64,000 bases of DNA from the NCBI RefSeq assembly GCF_001593385.1, contig NZ_LUVZ01000001.1, positions 124,001 to 188,000 of the forward strand, given 5' to 3'. Every line of letters starts with the position of its first letter. Within the stretch, counting starts at the first letter, position 1. The stretch comes from Chryseobacterium cucumeris. GTDB lineage: Bacteria; Bacteroidota; Bacteroidia; Flavobacteriales; Weeksellaceae. The position numbers were made by a program, and so were the translations under genes. This document shows positions 25,126 through 33,431 of this stretch, piece by piece. The notes below the pieces were generated by a model. That model made no database searches. It worked only from the letters and a program-made list of their open reading frames with translations, and had not been told where the DNA came from.

Positions 25126-27546
25126 TTAAAATTTATAGCTGTATCCCAAACGAACCACCTGGGTTTCGTAGTAATCATTGCTGGTATAAGCAAATCCGTT
25201 GCCTTGTACAGACTTCTTGATCACCATTGTATTAAGCAGATCTGAAGCATTTAAAAAGAGTTCCCCTTTCCCTTTCTGAATGGCTTTTTTCACGCCTGCA
25301 TCCACTGAGAATCTTGATTGTATTCTTCCCTGAGGAATAATATCCGGAGCCAGATACACCAACGTAAACTGCATATCTAACCCTTTTGAGCAGTGAAAAA
25401 CATTGTTCATCTTAACATTCCCCGAGATAGCGGTTTGCTGGTCTGCGGAGAATGTATTAGGCTGGGGATACAGATTTTGTACAGTAAATGCATTAATCTG
25501 ATTACGGTATATATTTCCGTTGACATTCAGGGAATAAACATCCGATACTTTTTGGTTCCAAATTGTTTCAAATCCTGTATTATAGCTCTTTCCTGCATTT
25601 TGAAAGATGGCATAAATAAGGGTGCTGCCCGGAACAATACTAGAAATCCTGGTGATCGTTCCGTTGGCAAAACGGTGGTATAATGCAGAATATAAATATC
25701 CGCTATTCCAATTGTGCTTATATCCAAGTTCAATAGAGTTCGTAAACTGTGGACGTAACGCCGGATTACCAACCTTAATAATCTCTGCATCATCATATTT
25801 CGGAAAAATCCTGATATCCACTTCATTGGGGCGGTCTACCCTTCGGTTGTAGAAAACAGAGAACTTATTACGGTCATCAAGCTTATATGCCAGCCTGAAA
25901 TTCGGGAATGGTTGGGTGTAGTTGTATCCGTCACTTTTATAGGTAGGATGATTAGGATTTACATCATACTGAATTTTCACATATTCTAATCTAAGTCCCA
26001 ATTCTGCTTCCCATTTTTCATTTTCAAAAATATAATTTCCATAGACGGCAGGAATAAATTCTTTATAATCAGCCTTTCCACCCGCTGAAACATCCAGAAC
26101 AGAATTGGTTCCCGGAATAAAATTCATATTGGTAGGAATACTTCTGTTTCTCAACTTAATTCCTGTTTCTACTCGTCCATATTTCAATGGTTTTACATAA
26201 TCTATATTGAAATCGTATACCTGTTCATCTGATAATAGTTTAAACGCATCAGTTCCTGTAGAAGACGGCAGATAATTATCATAGAAATATTTTTCATCCT
26301 CTCTATGGAACGTATAGTTGAATCCCACGTTCAACACATGTCCGGCTTCTTTGAATTTATGCTGATAAGAGGCTGTTCCCATCACGGTTGTTTTCAGCTC
26401 ATCCTCCAAAAACTGCCACAGACGCAGGCGTTGAGACTTATCTCCATTGAAAAATGGCTGATCTCCTCTGTCGATAATTTTTTCACTTCCGTACATTCCT
26501 GAAATGGTTAAGGTATTTTGAGAATCAATATTCCAGTCTATTCCGGCCTTAGTGGTTAAGAAATTGGTGTTTCTGTTTCTTTTCAGCTGGGAAATAATAA
26601 TTGTTCCGTCATCATAAGTACGGGTTACAAATTCATTCTTGTTAAGGGTTTCTGTATAAAGATTATCTGCCTGTAAGAATATATTGACCTTGTTTTTTCT
26701 GTAATTCACAGACAGTGATGGATTAATTTTAGGCGTAAGAGTATATTGTGGTCTTATAGTGGGAAGATTTTCCTTTCTCACCCAAAGTGAGCCTAAACCT
26801 GTGGTGAATCCTGCTTTTCCGTTCCATCCGTTCTGTTTATTTTTTTTCATGATAATATTGATGATTCCGGCATTTCCATTCGCATCGTATTTCGAGGAAG
26901 GATTGTTGATAATTTCAATTTTATCAATCGCAGAAGCAGGAATATTATCCAATCCGGTCTGGCTTCCAAAACCGGTGAGAGCTGTCTGTTTGCCATCAAT
27001 CAGAACGGTTACTTTATCGTTTCCTCTCAATTGTACTTTACCGTCCTGAACCGTAATTCCCGGAAGATTCTGCATGCTTTGTAATACAGAACCACCACTT
27101 TGGCTGATGTTATCTGCTACAGAATAGGTTTTCTTATCCAGACGGCTGTCTATTTCATTCTTTTTGGAAGCTGTAATGGCAATCGCCTCTATTTTGTTTT
27201 CTGTTTCCTGTTGCGGAACTAGCTCAATGGCAGGAATTTCCAGAAACTCAGAAAGACTTCCTATAAAAACGGGCTGTACTTGCGTATGATATCCTGTGAG
27301 TGAGGTTTCCAGAAGATAATGATCTGGTTTTATTCCGGTAAGAGAAAATCTTCCTTCTTCATTGGTAATTGTTCCGGCTGTAAAAGTGCTGTCTTTTTCT
27401 TTCTTTAAAATAATATGAGCATAGGGTAATGCCGTTTTGTCGATACCTGTGATCCTTCCTGAAGCGGTTACAGAAGCGGTCTGGGCAGAAACAAGAGAAG
27501 AAACCATCATACAGGTTGGAAAAAATAACAGGGCTGTCTTATTCAT
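25126..27546 (-). CDS. TonB-dependent receptor family outer-membrane protein
   Basis: This is an 806-residue outer-membrane protein. It has a signal peptide (about 1-22), a carboxypeptidase-like regulatory domain (ASGRITGIDKTALPYAHI, about 25-110), a plug domain (SGGSVLQSMQNLPGITVQDG, about 140-240) and a C-terminal barrel ending in aromatic LGYSYKF. The barrel resembles the 'outer membrane beta-barrel family protein' group of Bacteroidota. No SusD partner is present, so a glycan role is unlikely; an ion or peptide ligand is possible. The gene is 51 bases downstream of the COG4705 gene and 33 bases upstream of the PAP2 gene. Confidence 0.9.
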   Translation of the reverse strand: MNKTALLFFPTCMMVSSLVSAQTASVTASGRITGIDKTALPYAHIILKKEKDSTFTAGTITNEEGRFSLTGIKPDHYLLETSLTGYHTQVQPVFIGSLSEFLEIPAIELVPQQETENKIEAIAITASKKNEIDSRLDKKTYSVADNISQSGGSVLQSMQNLPGITVQDGKVQLRGNDKVTVLIDGKQTALTGFGSQTGLDNIPASAIDKIEIINNPSSKYDANGNAGIINIIMKKNKQNGWNGKAGFTTGLGSLWVRKENLPTIRPQYTLTPKINPSLSVNYRKNKVNIFLQADNLYTETLNKNEFVTRTYDDGTIIISQLKRNRNTNFLTTKAGIDWNIDSQNTLTISGMYGSEKIIDRGDQPFFNGDKSQRLRLWQFLEDELKTTVMGTASYQHKFKEAGHVLNVGFNYTFHREDEKYFYDNYLPSSTGTDAFKLLSDEQVYDFNIDYVKPLKYGRVETGIKLRNRSIPTNMNFIPGTNSVLDVSAGGKADYKEFIPAVYGNYIFENEKWEAELGLRLEYVKIQYDVNPNHPTYKSDGYNYTQPFPNFRLAYKLDDRNKFSVFYNRRVDRPNEVDIRIFPKYDDAEIIKVGNPALRPQFTNSIELGYKHNWNSGYLYSALYHRFANGTITRISSIVPGSTLIYAIFQNAGKSYNTGFETIWNQKVSDVYSLNVNGNIYRNQINAFTVQNLYPQPNTFSADQQTAISGNVKMNNVFHCSKGLDMQFTLVYLAPDIIPQGRIQSRFSVDAGVKKAIQKGKGELFLNASDLLNTMVIKKSVQGNGFAYTSNDYYETQVVRLGYSYKF

Positions 27547-27597
27547 TCTTCTAGTTTTATTTTCTTTAAAATATTTTTTATTATAACAGGTGTTGGA

Positions 27598-28353
27598 TTA
27601 TTCGTTTTGAAGGGGCAATTCCCGGCTGTGTTTTCTTTGTGAAATGATGATCATCAATACCATCAGAGCAAGAGATATGAGAGATGCATTGAGAGTTCCC
27701 ATATCCAGTCCTCCCTTCGCTAAAGGTTTGGTTAAAAGATCTCCGAAAGTAGCACCAAATGGTCTGGTAAAAACAAAAGCAATCCAGAACAGCAACACAT
27801 GATTGATCTTCGTGAAATAATGAATCAATACGACTATTAAAATAATGAGTCCTGTAATCAAAGCTCCGGTCATATATCCCAGTCCTAAATTATCACTCAG
27901 AAAATCTCCGAAAGCAGTTCCCAGGCTGTTGGAAAATAAAATGGCAGTCCAGTAATACAGTTCTTTATTCTTTTCAAAAATGGGATAAACCTCAAGATTT
28001 CCATATTTTTTGTACCATAAAAACAAAGAAAGCAAGAGCCCGGAAAGTAGAATTAAACTACCAGTCAGATAGCCGGTTTTCAGAGTTCTGTCGATGCAGT
28101 CAGAGATTTCCGTTCCTAAAGTGGTTGTTCCTATAATCACCATCCAATAGACGGCTGGTATATATTTTTTCACACCAAGCTGCACGGATAAAATGATGAC
28201 AAAGAACACCAAGGTAATCAGACTACCTGCTACGTAGCCCAGATGAAGCGTCATAGAAATAAAATCTCCTAAAGTCTCTCCTAATGTGGTGGCAACAATT
28301 TTCATGAGCCAGAATAGAAGGGTTACGGATGCAACTTTGTTTACAGTTTTCAT
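27598..28353 (-). CDS. COG4705-type membrane protein with four internal repeats
   Basis: This is a 251-residue integral membrane protein with about eight helices. The same pattern, (S/T)LGxxxxDxxxxxLxxGYxxGxL, occurs around residues 23-47, 78-102 and 143-167, with a looser fourth copy (RPFGATFGDLL) around 198-222. This gives a clear fourfold repeat with conserved acidic residues inside the membrane. The COG4705 family has no established function to my knowledge; membrane acidic repeats suggest ion transport. It is the first gene of an operon preceded by the putative response-regulator box. Confidence 0.75.
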   Translation of the reverse strand: MKTVNKVASVTLLFWLMKIVATTLGETLGDFISMTLHLGYVAGSLITLVFFVIILSVQLGVKKYIPAVYWMVIIGTTTLGTEISDCIDRTLKTGYLTGSLILLSGLLLSLFLWYKKYGNLEVYPIFEKNKELYYWTAILFSNSLGTAFGDFLSDNLGLGYMTGALITGLIILIVVLIHYFTKINHVLLFWIAFVFTRPFGATFGDLLTKPLAKGGLDMGTLNASLISLALMVLMIIISQRKHSRELPLQNE

Positions 28354-28391
28354 TTTCTAAATACAATTTATACCTCAGTATGTTTTCAATA

Positions 28392-28427
28392 CAAAGGTGC
28401 AAACCGATTTAGAAGAAATTTAGAATT
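28392..28427 (-). promoter_or_regulatory. Promoter and response-regulator box of the COG4705 operon
   Basis: A 21-base box at 28407-28427 reads, on the minus strand, as the direct repeat TTCTAAA-TTTC-TTCTAAA with an 11-base period, as expected for OmpR-family regulators. It is 20/21 identical to the box at 30856-30876. Seven bases separate it from a -7-like CACCTTTG (28392-28399). Confidence 0.6.
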
Positions 28428-28450
28428 ATGGGAAACCGGGATTTTTTTAA

Positions 28451-29737
28451 CTATAATTTAACAGAGAAAATATGGTGTTGATTTTCAAACCTGTAATTAA
28501 CAGACCTCTTATGAAACCTGCAGATTTCCTGAATGATAGATAAGCCTAGCCCGCTTCCGCTATTATCTGTTGAAAGTTTTGAAAATCTTTTGAATAAGAA
28601 ATCTGTATTCAGTTTCTCAGTCCCTGAATTGGAAACCTCAAAAACAGAATGGGTAAGCTGTACGGAAATGCTGCCTCCTACAGCTGTATGACGAATGGCA
28701 TTGATTAAAAGATTGTTGATTAATATTTCTGCCAGAATATTGTTTCCTCTTACCTGTACCTCATTTGTGATGTGTTCTGTAACTGAAATATTTTTTTGCT
28801 CAAAATGTTCTCTGAGAATATCAATGCTTTGATGAAGCAAAAGATCCAGCGAAATAATTTCCGAGCTGTCGAACTGGTTATTATCAATTTTAGCAAGCAG
28901 CAAAAGGTTTTTATTGATACGGGAACTTCTTGTAAGCGCCCTGTTCATATCTTCTGCAATGCGGTATTGCTTTTCAGTAAGGTTTTGATCCTGAAGCAAA
29001 ATGTCCAGTTTGTTTTTAATAATAGCTAGTGGAGTCTGCAGTTCATGGGAAGCATTTTCGGTAAATTCTTTCTGGGTTTTGTAAGTAGAAACATTTCGTT
29101 CTATGAGTTTGTAAAGAGACTGATTGAGTTCTTCAAATTCAGCAGTATCAGAAGCTGGAAATTCTATCGTACTCTGGCTGTTAAGATTGAAAGTTTTCAG
29201 CTGATCCAGTGTACTTCTGAACGGCTTCCAGACAGACGATGAAAGTTTTCTGTTAAGATATAAAAGTCCAAGAACAATCACTACGAAAAAAAAGATGGTA
29301 ATTAGGGCAATAACGGCTATGGTTTCATGAGATTCCTCAATATTGGTTTGTATAGTAAAAAGATAAGGTTTGCCATGAATATAAATTACTTTTTTAAGAC
29401 ATCTGTAACGCTCTTTTTTCTGTTCCGAAATAAAAGGCAGATGCTTTTCGTAAGTATAAATACTGTCCTGTTTTACCTGACTGGGAGAAATTCTTTCAAT
29501 ACTGGTTTCGGGCTGAATATGATTCCATAATTCAAGGCTTTTGTTCAATGCTTCTTCAGAAAGTTGTAACTGATTGAATTCATAAGCCGTTTTCTCTACA
29601 ATAATCTGATTATGCTCATCCAGCTCATTTTTCCAGATCGTATCCACCACAAAATAATAGACAGGAATACTGATCATCAGTACAATAAGTACGTAGATCA
29701 AAAAGGGTTTGGTAGTTTTGGTGAGTAGAGGCTTCAC
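28451..29737 (-). CDS. Sensor histidine kinase (partner of the OmpR-type regulator)
   Basis: This 428-residue kinase has membrane helices at about 11-33 and 139-162, enclosing a periplasmic sensor of about 105 residues. HisKA with H231 (SHELQTPLAIIKNK) and an HATPase domain (NLLINAIRHT, GSGLGLSIIQEICRFH) follow. No clear HAMP domain is visible. The start is GTG at 29737. The response regulator gene lies upstream on the same strand, but a 411-base S23 cassette is inserted between the two, so expression may be altered relative to an uninterrupted pair. Confidence 0.93.
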   Translation of the reverse strand: MKPLLTKTTKPFLIYVLIVLMISIPVYYFVVDTIWKNELDEHNQIIVEKTAYEFNQLQLSEEALNKSLELWNHIQPETSIERISPSQVKQDSIYTYEKHLPFISEQKKERYRCLKKVIYIHGKPYLFTIQTNIEESHETIAVIALITIFFFVVIVLGLLYLNRKLSSSVWKPFRSTLDQLKTFNLNSQSTIEFPASDTAEFEELNQSLYKLIERNVSTYKTQKEFTENASHELQTPLAIIKNKLDILLQDQNLTEKQYRIAEDMNRALTRSSRINKNLLLLAKIDNNQFDSSEIISLDLLLHQSIDILREHFEQKNISVTEHITNEVQVRGNNILAEILINNLLINAIRHTAVGGSISVQLTHSVFEVSNSGTEKLNTDFLFKRFSKLSTDNSGSGLGLSIIQEICRFHKRSVNYRFENQHHIFSVKL

Positions 29738-29740
29738 AAT

Positions 29741-29771
29741 AATGATGAATTATAAATTATGAGTTATGATT
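29741..29771. repeat. Left terminal inverted repeat of the S23 cassette
   Basis: This 31-base sequence matches the reverse complement of 30121-30151 at 25 of 31 positions. It overlaps the stop codon of the four-helix-bundle gene. Confidence 0.6.
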
Positions 29772-30123
29772 TATTTTTTGTTGTAATGATGATGCTTCGG
29801 ATTATTTTTAATATTTCTGTAGCTTCATTATTGATGCTTTCATATTCTGTGGATGATAAATAATCTGTCTGAAACAAAAGCTCAATCCAGTAAATAGATT
29901 CATCACATTCTTTTTGAGCAACAGCCAGTTTATGAATAAAATCTGCTTTACTTTCAGCATTTTGTGATTCTCTTACTAAGGCTCCTACTGCTGTTCCGCT
30001 TCTTAAGAGCTGTTTACTCAGAACATATTCATTCTTAGTGGCTGTAAGATATTTATAAAGATTAATAATCCTTATAGCAAAACCAAAACTTTTATCTTTC
30101 AGCACATTTTTCTTTTCACTCAT
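29764..30123 (-). CDS. Four-helix-bundle protein (S23/IVP family)
   Basis: This is a 119-residue protein of the 23S-rRNA intervening-sequence (S23) family. The pattern KSFGFAIRIINLYKYL, LSKQLLRSGTAVGALVRES and KADFIHKLAVAQKECDES is typical. These proteins form pentameric four-helix bundles and are found inside rRNA spacers or scattered through Bacteroidota genomes; their function is unknown. Here the gene interrupts a two-component operon and is flanked by inverted repeats. I infer it is a passenger of a small mobile cassette rather than a regulator of the pair. Confidence 0.85.
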   Translation of the reverse strand: MSEKKNVLKDKSFGFAIRIINLYKYLTATKNEYVLSKQLLRSGTAVGALVRESQNAESKADFIHKLAVAQKECDESIYWIELLFQTDYLSSTEYESINNEATEILKIIRSIIITTKNKS

Positions 30124-30151
30124 AATAATTCATCATTTATAACTCATCATT
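30121..30151. repeat. Right terminal inverted repeat of the S23 cassette
   Basis: This is the partner of 29741-29771 in inverted orientation, with six mismatches over 31 bases. It includes the start codon of the S23 gene. Confidence 0.6.
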
Positions 30152-30161
30152 CATAATTACT

Positions 30162-30836
30162 CTAGCTTTCCCACTTATACCCCGTTCCATACACCGTTTT
30201 AAGATAATGCCCGCATCCTGCATCATAGAGCTTTTTCTTAAGATTTTTTACATGAGCATAAACAAAATCATGATTGTCCAGCATATCTGCGAAATCCCCG
30301 GAAAGATGTTCCGCAAGGGTACTTTTGGAGATGACTTTATTTTTGTTACCAATAAAATAAATTAAAAGATCAAATTCTTTCTTTGTCAGAGAAATCACTT
30401 CATCATTCACTGCCACAGTTTTGGCCCATAAATCGATTTGAAGCTCATTTTGTTTTACCACATTGGAACTACTGAACTGTTTTCGACGGATAATAGAATA
30501 TACTCTGGCCATAAGTTCAGAAAGATGAAATGGCTTAGTAAGATAATCGTCAGCGCCCAGTTTTAGTCCTTCAATTTTATCATCAAGGGCATTTTTAGCG
30601 GAAATAATAATTACTCCGTCCTGTTTCTGTTGCTTTTTTAATTCTTCCAAAATGACAAGTCCATTTCCGTCCGGCAGCATAATGTCCAGTAAAATACAGT
30701 CATAGTCGAATGTTTCTATTTTGCTCATAGCTTCACCAAATGTGCTTGCAGATTCACAGAGGTAATTTTCTCCGGACATATATTCGGAAATACTTTGAGC
30801 AAGTGCTGCTTCGTCTTCAATGATAAGAATTTTCAT
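30162..30836 (-). CDS. OmpR/PhoB-family response regulator
   Basis: This is a 224-residue regulator with a receiver domain (about 1-120; phospho-acceptor D51 in LLDIMLPDG, conserved lysine in ISAKNA) and a winged-helix domain (about 130-224; VISLTKKEFDLLIYF and VKNLKKKLYDAG, ending TVYGTGYKWE). It pairs with the kinase encoded downstream. A 21-base direct-repeat box lies 20 bases upstream of its start codon, so it probably regulates its own gene as well as the COG4705 operon. Confidence 0.94.
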   Translation of the reverse strand: MKILIIEDEAALAQSISEYMSGENYLCESASTFGEAMSKIETFDYDCILLDIMLPDGNGLVILEELKKQQKQDGVIIISAKNALDDKIEGLKLGADDYLTKPFHLSELMARVYSIIRRKQFSSSNVVKQNELQIDLWAKTVAVNDEVISLTKKEFDLLIYFIGNKNKVISKSTLAEHLSGDFADMLDNHDFVYAHVKNLKKKLYDAGCGHYLKTVYGTGYKWES

Positions 30837-30840
30837 GCGA

Positions 30841-30876
30841 TAAAACTATCATTAAATTTAGAAGAAATTTTGAATT
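30841..30876 (-). promoter_or_regulatory. Promoter and autoregulatory box of the response regulator
   Basis: The box at 30856-30876 reads TTCAAAA-TTTC-TTCTAAA on the minus strand, an 11-base-period direct repeat 20/21 identical to 28407-28427. The -7-like element TAGTTTTA is at 30841-30848, again exactly seven bases from the box. Confidence 0.6.
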
Positions 30877-30909
30877 TAAATCATTTAAAGAATAAAAAAT
30901 GAAAATATG

Positions 30910-31902
30910 TTATCTCTCCGGAATCTGCGCCTTCTCATAGATCAGTCCTTCATTTTTCAATTCTTTCCAGAATTCAGAAGGAATAGTAGTGTTAAGAGCC
31001 TGCAGATTGTCTTTCACCTGCTCAGGCCGGCTGGCTCCAGGAATAATAGAAGCAAATTCGTCGGCTGCCAGTACAAAATGAAGGGCGGCATCAATAAGGC
31101 TTATATTGTATTTTTCAGCAAGAGAACTCATTTTTTTCCGCTTGTCATACATTCCTTTTGGAATTACATCTTTATAATTATAACGTTCTCTTCCTGCTAT
31201 ATATCCTGAATTATACCCTGCTCCCGAAACCAGTTTTACCCCAGCATTTTTAACAGTCGGAAGAAGGCGGTCCACAGCATCTTCGTGTTCAAGAATAGAA
31301 TATTGTGTGGCCGAAAGACAGATATCCGGATCAGCAGATTCAATACAGTCTAAAATAGGTTCTATCTTATTAACACCCATTCCCCAGGCTTTTATTACTC
31401 CTTGATCACGAAGCTCAGAAAGTATCTTAAAAGCACCGTTTCTCGCCTGCTTCAGAAAATAAGGATAACGATCTCCTACCTGATCTTCAGAAAGGTCATG
31501 GACATAAACAATATCAATATGACTCAATCCGGTTCTTTGAAGGCTGTCTTCAATAGATTTCTGTACGGCGTCGGCTGTATAATCATGCAGGAAGTCGTAA
31601 TCAAGAGGTTTTTTCCACATGGTTGGAGGAACATCAGATTCAGGAACCTGATGAAAAAGCCTTCCTACTTTGGTTGAGAAAATAAAGTCATCCCTGTCTT
31701 TATCTTTAAGGAAATTTCCAAATCTTCGTTCACTTTTGGTCAATCCGTACCATGGAGAAGTATCATAATACCGGATTCCGATATCCCAGGCTGCCTGTAG
31801 TATTTCATGAGCCTGTTCATCTGTAATATTTTCAAAAGCTGTTCCTATTGCTACACCCCCTATTCCCAGTTGGTGCTTTTCGGTTAAAATGTGTGATTTC
31901 AT
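30910..31902 (-). CDS. Aldo/keto reductase, D-threo-aldose/L-fucose dehydrogenase type
   Basis: This is a 330-residue TIM-barrel reductase. The catalytic aspartate and tyrosine are in YYDTSPWYG, the lysine in STKVGRLF and the last tetrad position in IVYVHDLSEDQVG, where the usual histidine is present as VHD. The HDLSEDQVG segment followed by ELRDQGVIKAWGMGVN matches the sugar-oxidising group of aldo/keto reductases. It oxidises free sugars such as L-fucose to lactones using NAD(P). It lies upstream of the response regulator gene with 73 bases between them. No fucose pathway genes are nearby. Confidence 0.82.
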   Translation of the reverse strand: MKSHILTEKHQLGIGGVAIGTAFENITDEQAHEILQAAWDIGIRYYDTSPWYGLTKSERRFGNFLKDKDRDDFIFSTKVGRLFHQVPESDVPPTMWKKPLDYDFLHDYTADAVQKSIEDSLQRTGLSHIDIVYVHDLSEDQVGDRYPYFLKQARNGAFKILSELRDQGVIKAWGMGVNKIEPILDCIESADPDICLSATQYSILEHEDAVDRLLPTVKNAGVKLVSGAGYNSGYIAGRERYNYKDVIPKGMYDKRKKMSSLAEKYNISLIDAALHFVLAADEFASIIPGASRPEQVKDNLQALNTTIPSEFWKELKNEGLIYEKAQIPER

Positions 31903-32127
31903 ATATGAAATATTTAAAGTGTTGGATGATCAGTAAAGTACAAACATCGTGCTGGCACTGAATGAAACGTTAAAAAGAAAATACCTGTTGAAACCTGAAA
32001 TTCTTAATGAGAGCTAATATTAAGGCTGTTTTGGCAATTTATAGATTATGTTAAATATTTGTTTTGTCGTTCTTTTGGTCTTGTTATTGAATGAAATTCA
32101 GTACACCATTTCAAATAATCACATACT

Positions 32128-33399
32128 ATGAAAAAGCACATTCTAATCGTAGGAGGAGGATTTGCGGGTATTAATCTTATCAAGTCTCTTCAGAATGATA
32201 AAAGGTTCAGAATAACGCTGGTTGATAAAAACAATTATCATTTTTTTCCGCCGCTTATCTATCAGGTAGCTACTTCGTTTATAGAAGCTTCCAATATCAG
32301 CTATCCTTTCAGAAAACTGTTTTCAAATAATAAAAATGTGAAATTTCACATGGGAAGCCTGATCAGAGTACATCCGGAAAATAAGACAATAGAAACAGAT
32401 ACCGGAAATCTCAGCTATGATTATCTGGTGCTGGCATTGGGCACAGAGTCTAATTTTTTCGGAATGGAAAATGTAAAAAAGTGTGCTCTTCCGATGAAAA
32501 ATATAGAAGAAGCTCTGTATCTCAGAAATCATATTCTGCTGACTCTGGAAGAAGCCGCTAGAAATAAAGACATTAAAGAAGCCGAAAAACTTCAGAATAT
32601 TGTGATTGCCGGAGGCGGACCTACTGGAGTAGAACTGGCAGGTATGCTTGCGGAGATGGGAAAATATATTGCCCAGAAAGAATATCCGGAAATCAAGCTC
32701 GGACTTTCTAATCTCTATCTTATTGATGCCTTGCCTACTTTACTTTCGCCCATGAGCCAGCTGGCTCAGAAAACGGCTTATGATAAGTTGAAAGAATTAG
32801 GAGTGAAAATCCTTTTGAATGTCTCAGTAAAGGATTATACAGACGGCAAAGTTATTTTGAGTGACGGAAGCTCTATTGAAACGGAAACCCTGATCTGGAC
32901 TTCAGGAGTTATTGGAAAAGAAATCCCAGGATTACCGGAAGAAACTATTGGAAAAGGCAGAAGAATACTGGTGGACGACTATAATAAAGTAACCGGAACT
33001 ACCAATATTTATGCGTTGGGAGATATTTGTCTGATGCTTTCAGAAGAAAAATATCCTAAAGGACATCCTCAACTTGCTCAGGTCGCCATTCAGCAAAGTA
33101 AAAGCCTCGCTGCCAATTTTAAACGGATAGAAGATGGAAAAGTGCTGGAGCAATTCAGGTATAATGACAAAGGAAGTATGGCCATTATTTCTAAATACAA
33201 TGCGGTAGTAGATCTTCCGAAAAATTCCTTTAACGGTTTTATAGCATGGCTTACCTGGCTTTTCATCCACATCATTCCGCTGGTAGGGTTTAAAAATAAA
33301 CTTCAGCTGGCCATGGACTGGTTCAGATTATTTATTACCAATAACCCATCCATCAGGCTTATACTTTTTCCAAAAAGAAATACAGAAAACGGATCATGA
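32128..33399 (+). CDS. ndh: Type II NADH dehydrogenase (NDH-2)
   Basis: This 423-residue flavoprotein has an FAD motif at residues 9-14 (VGGGFAGINL) and a second Rossmann motif (IAGGGPTGVELAG, near 160) for NADH. YALGDIC is the FAD-contacting segment. A hydrophobic C-terminal part (FIAWLTWLFIHIIPLVGF) gives the membrane association typical of NDH-2. It transfers electrons from NADH to menaquinone without pumping protons. The gene is followed after 32 bases by an SDR gene on the same strand. Confidence 0.88.
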   Translation: MKKHILIVGGGFAGINLIKSLQNDKRFRITLVDKNNYHFFPPLIYQVATSFIEASNISYPFRKLFSNNKNVKFHMGSLIRVHPENKTIETDTGNLSYDYLVLALGTESNFFGMENVKKCALPMKNIEEALYLRNHILLTLEEAARNKDIKEAEKLQNIVIAGGGPTGVELAGMLAEMGKYIAQKEYPEIKLGLSNLYLIDALPTLLSPMSQLAQKTAYDKLKELGVKILLNVSVKDYTDGKVILSDGSSIETETLIWTSGVIGKEIPGLPEETIGKGRRILVDDYNKVTGTTNIYALGDICLMLSEEKYPKGHPQLAQVAIQQSKSLAANFKRIEDGKVLEQFRYNDKGSMAIISKYNAVVDLPKNSFNGFIAWLTWLFIHIIPLVGFKNKLQLAMDWFRLFITNNPSIRLILFPKRNTENGS

Positions 33400-33431
33400 T
33401 AAAAAATAAGAACACTTAAATCCATCATATT

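Larger units (their letters stand above)
29741..30151 (-). mobile_element. 411-bp cassette with inverted-repeat ends carrying an S23-type gene
   Basis: The segment is bounded by imperfect 31-base inverted repeats and holds one gene whose start and stop codons lie in the repeats. It sits exactly between the response regulator stop and the kinase start codon. If it is removed, only about a dozen bases separate the two, the spacing expected of an uninterrupted operon. It has no transposase, so mobility would have to be provided in trans. Confidence 0.5.

Noticed and set aside
29741..30151. Interpreting the S23 protein as a regulator of the two-component pair
   Set aside because: Its family has no known signalling role, and the inverted repeats and exact placement favour insertion of a cassette.
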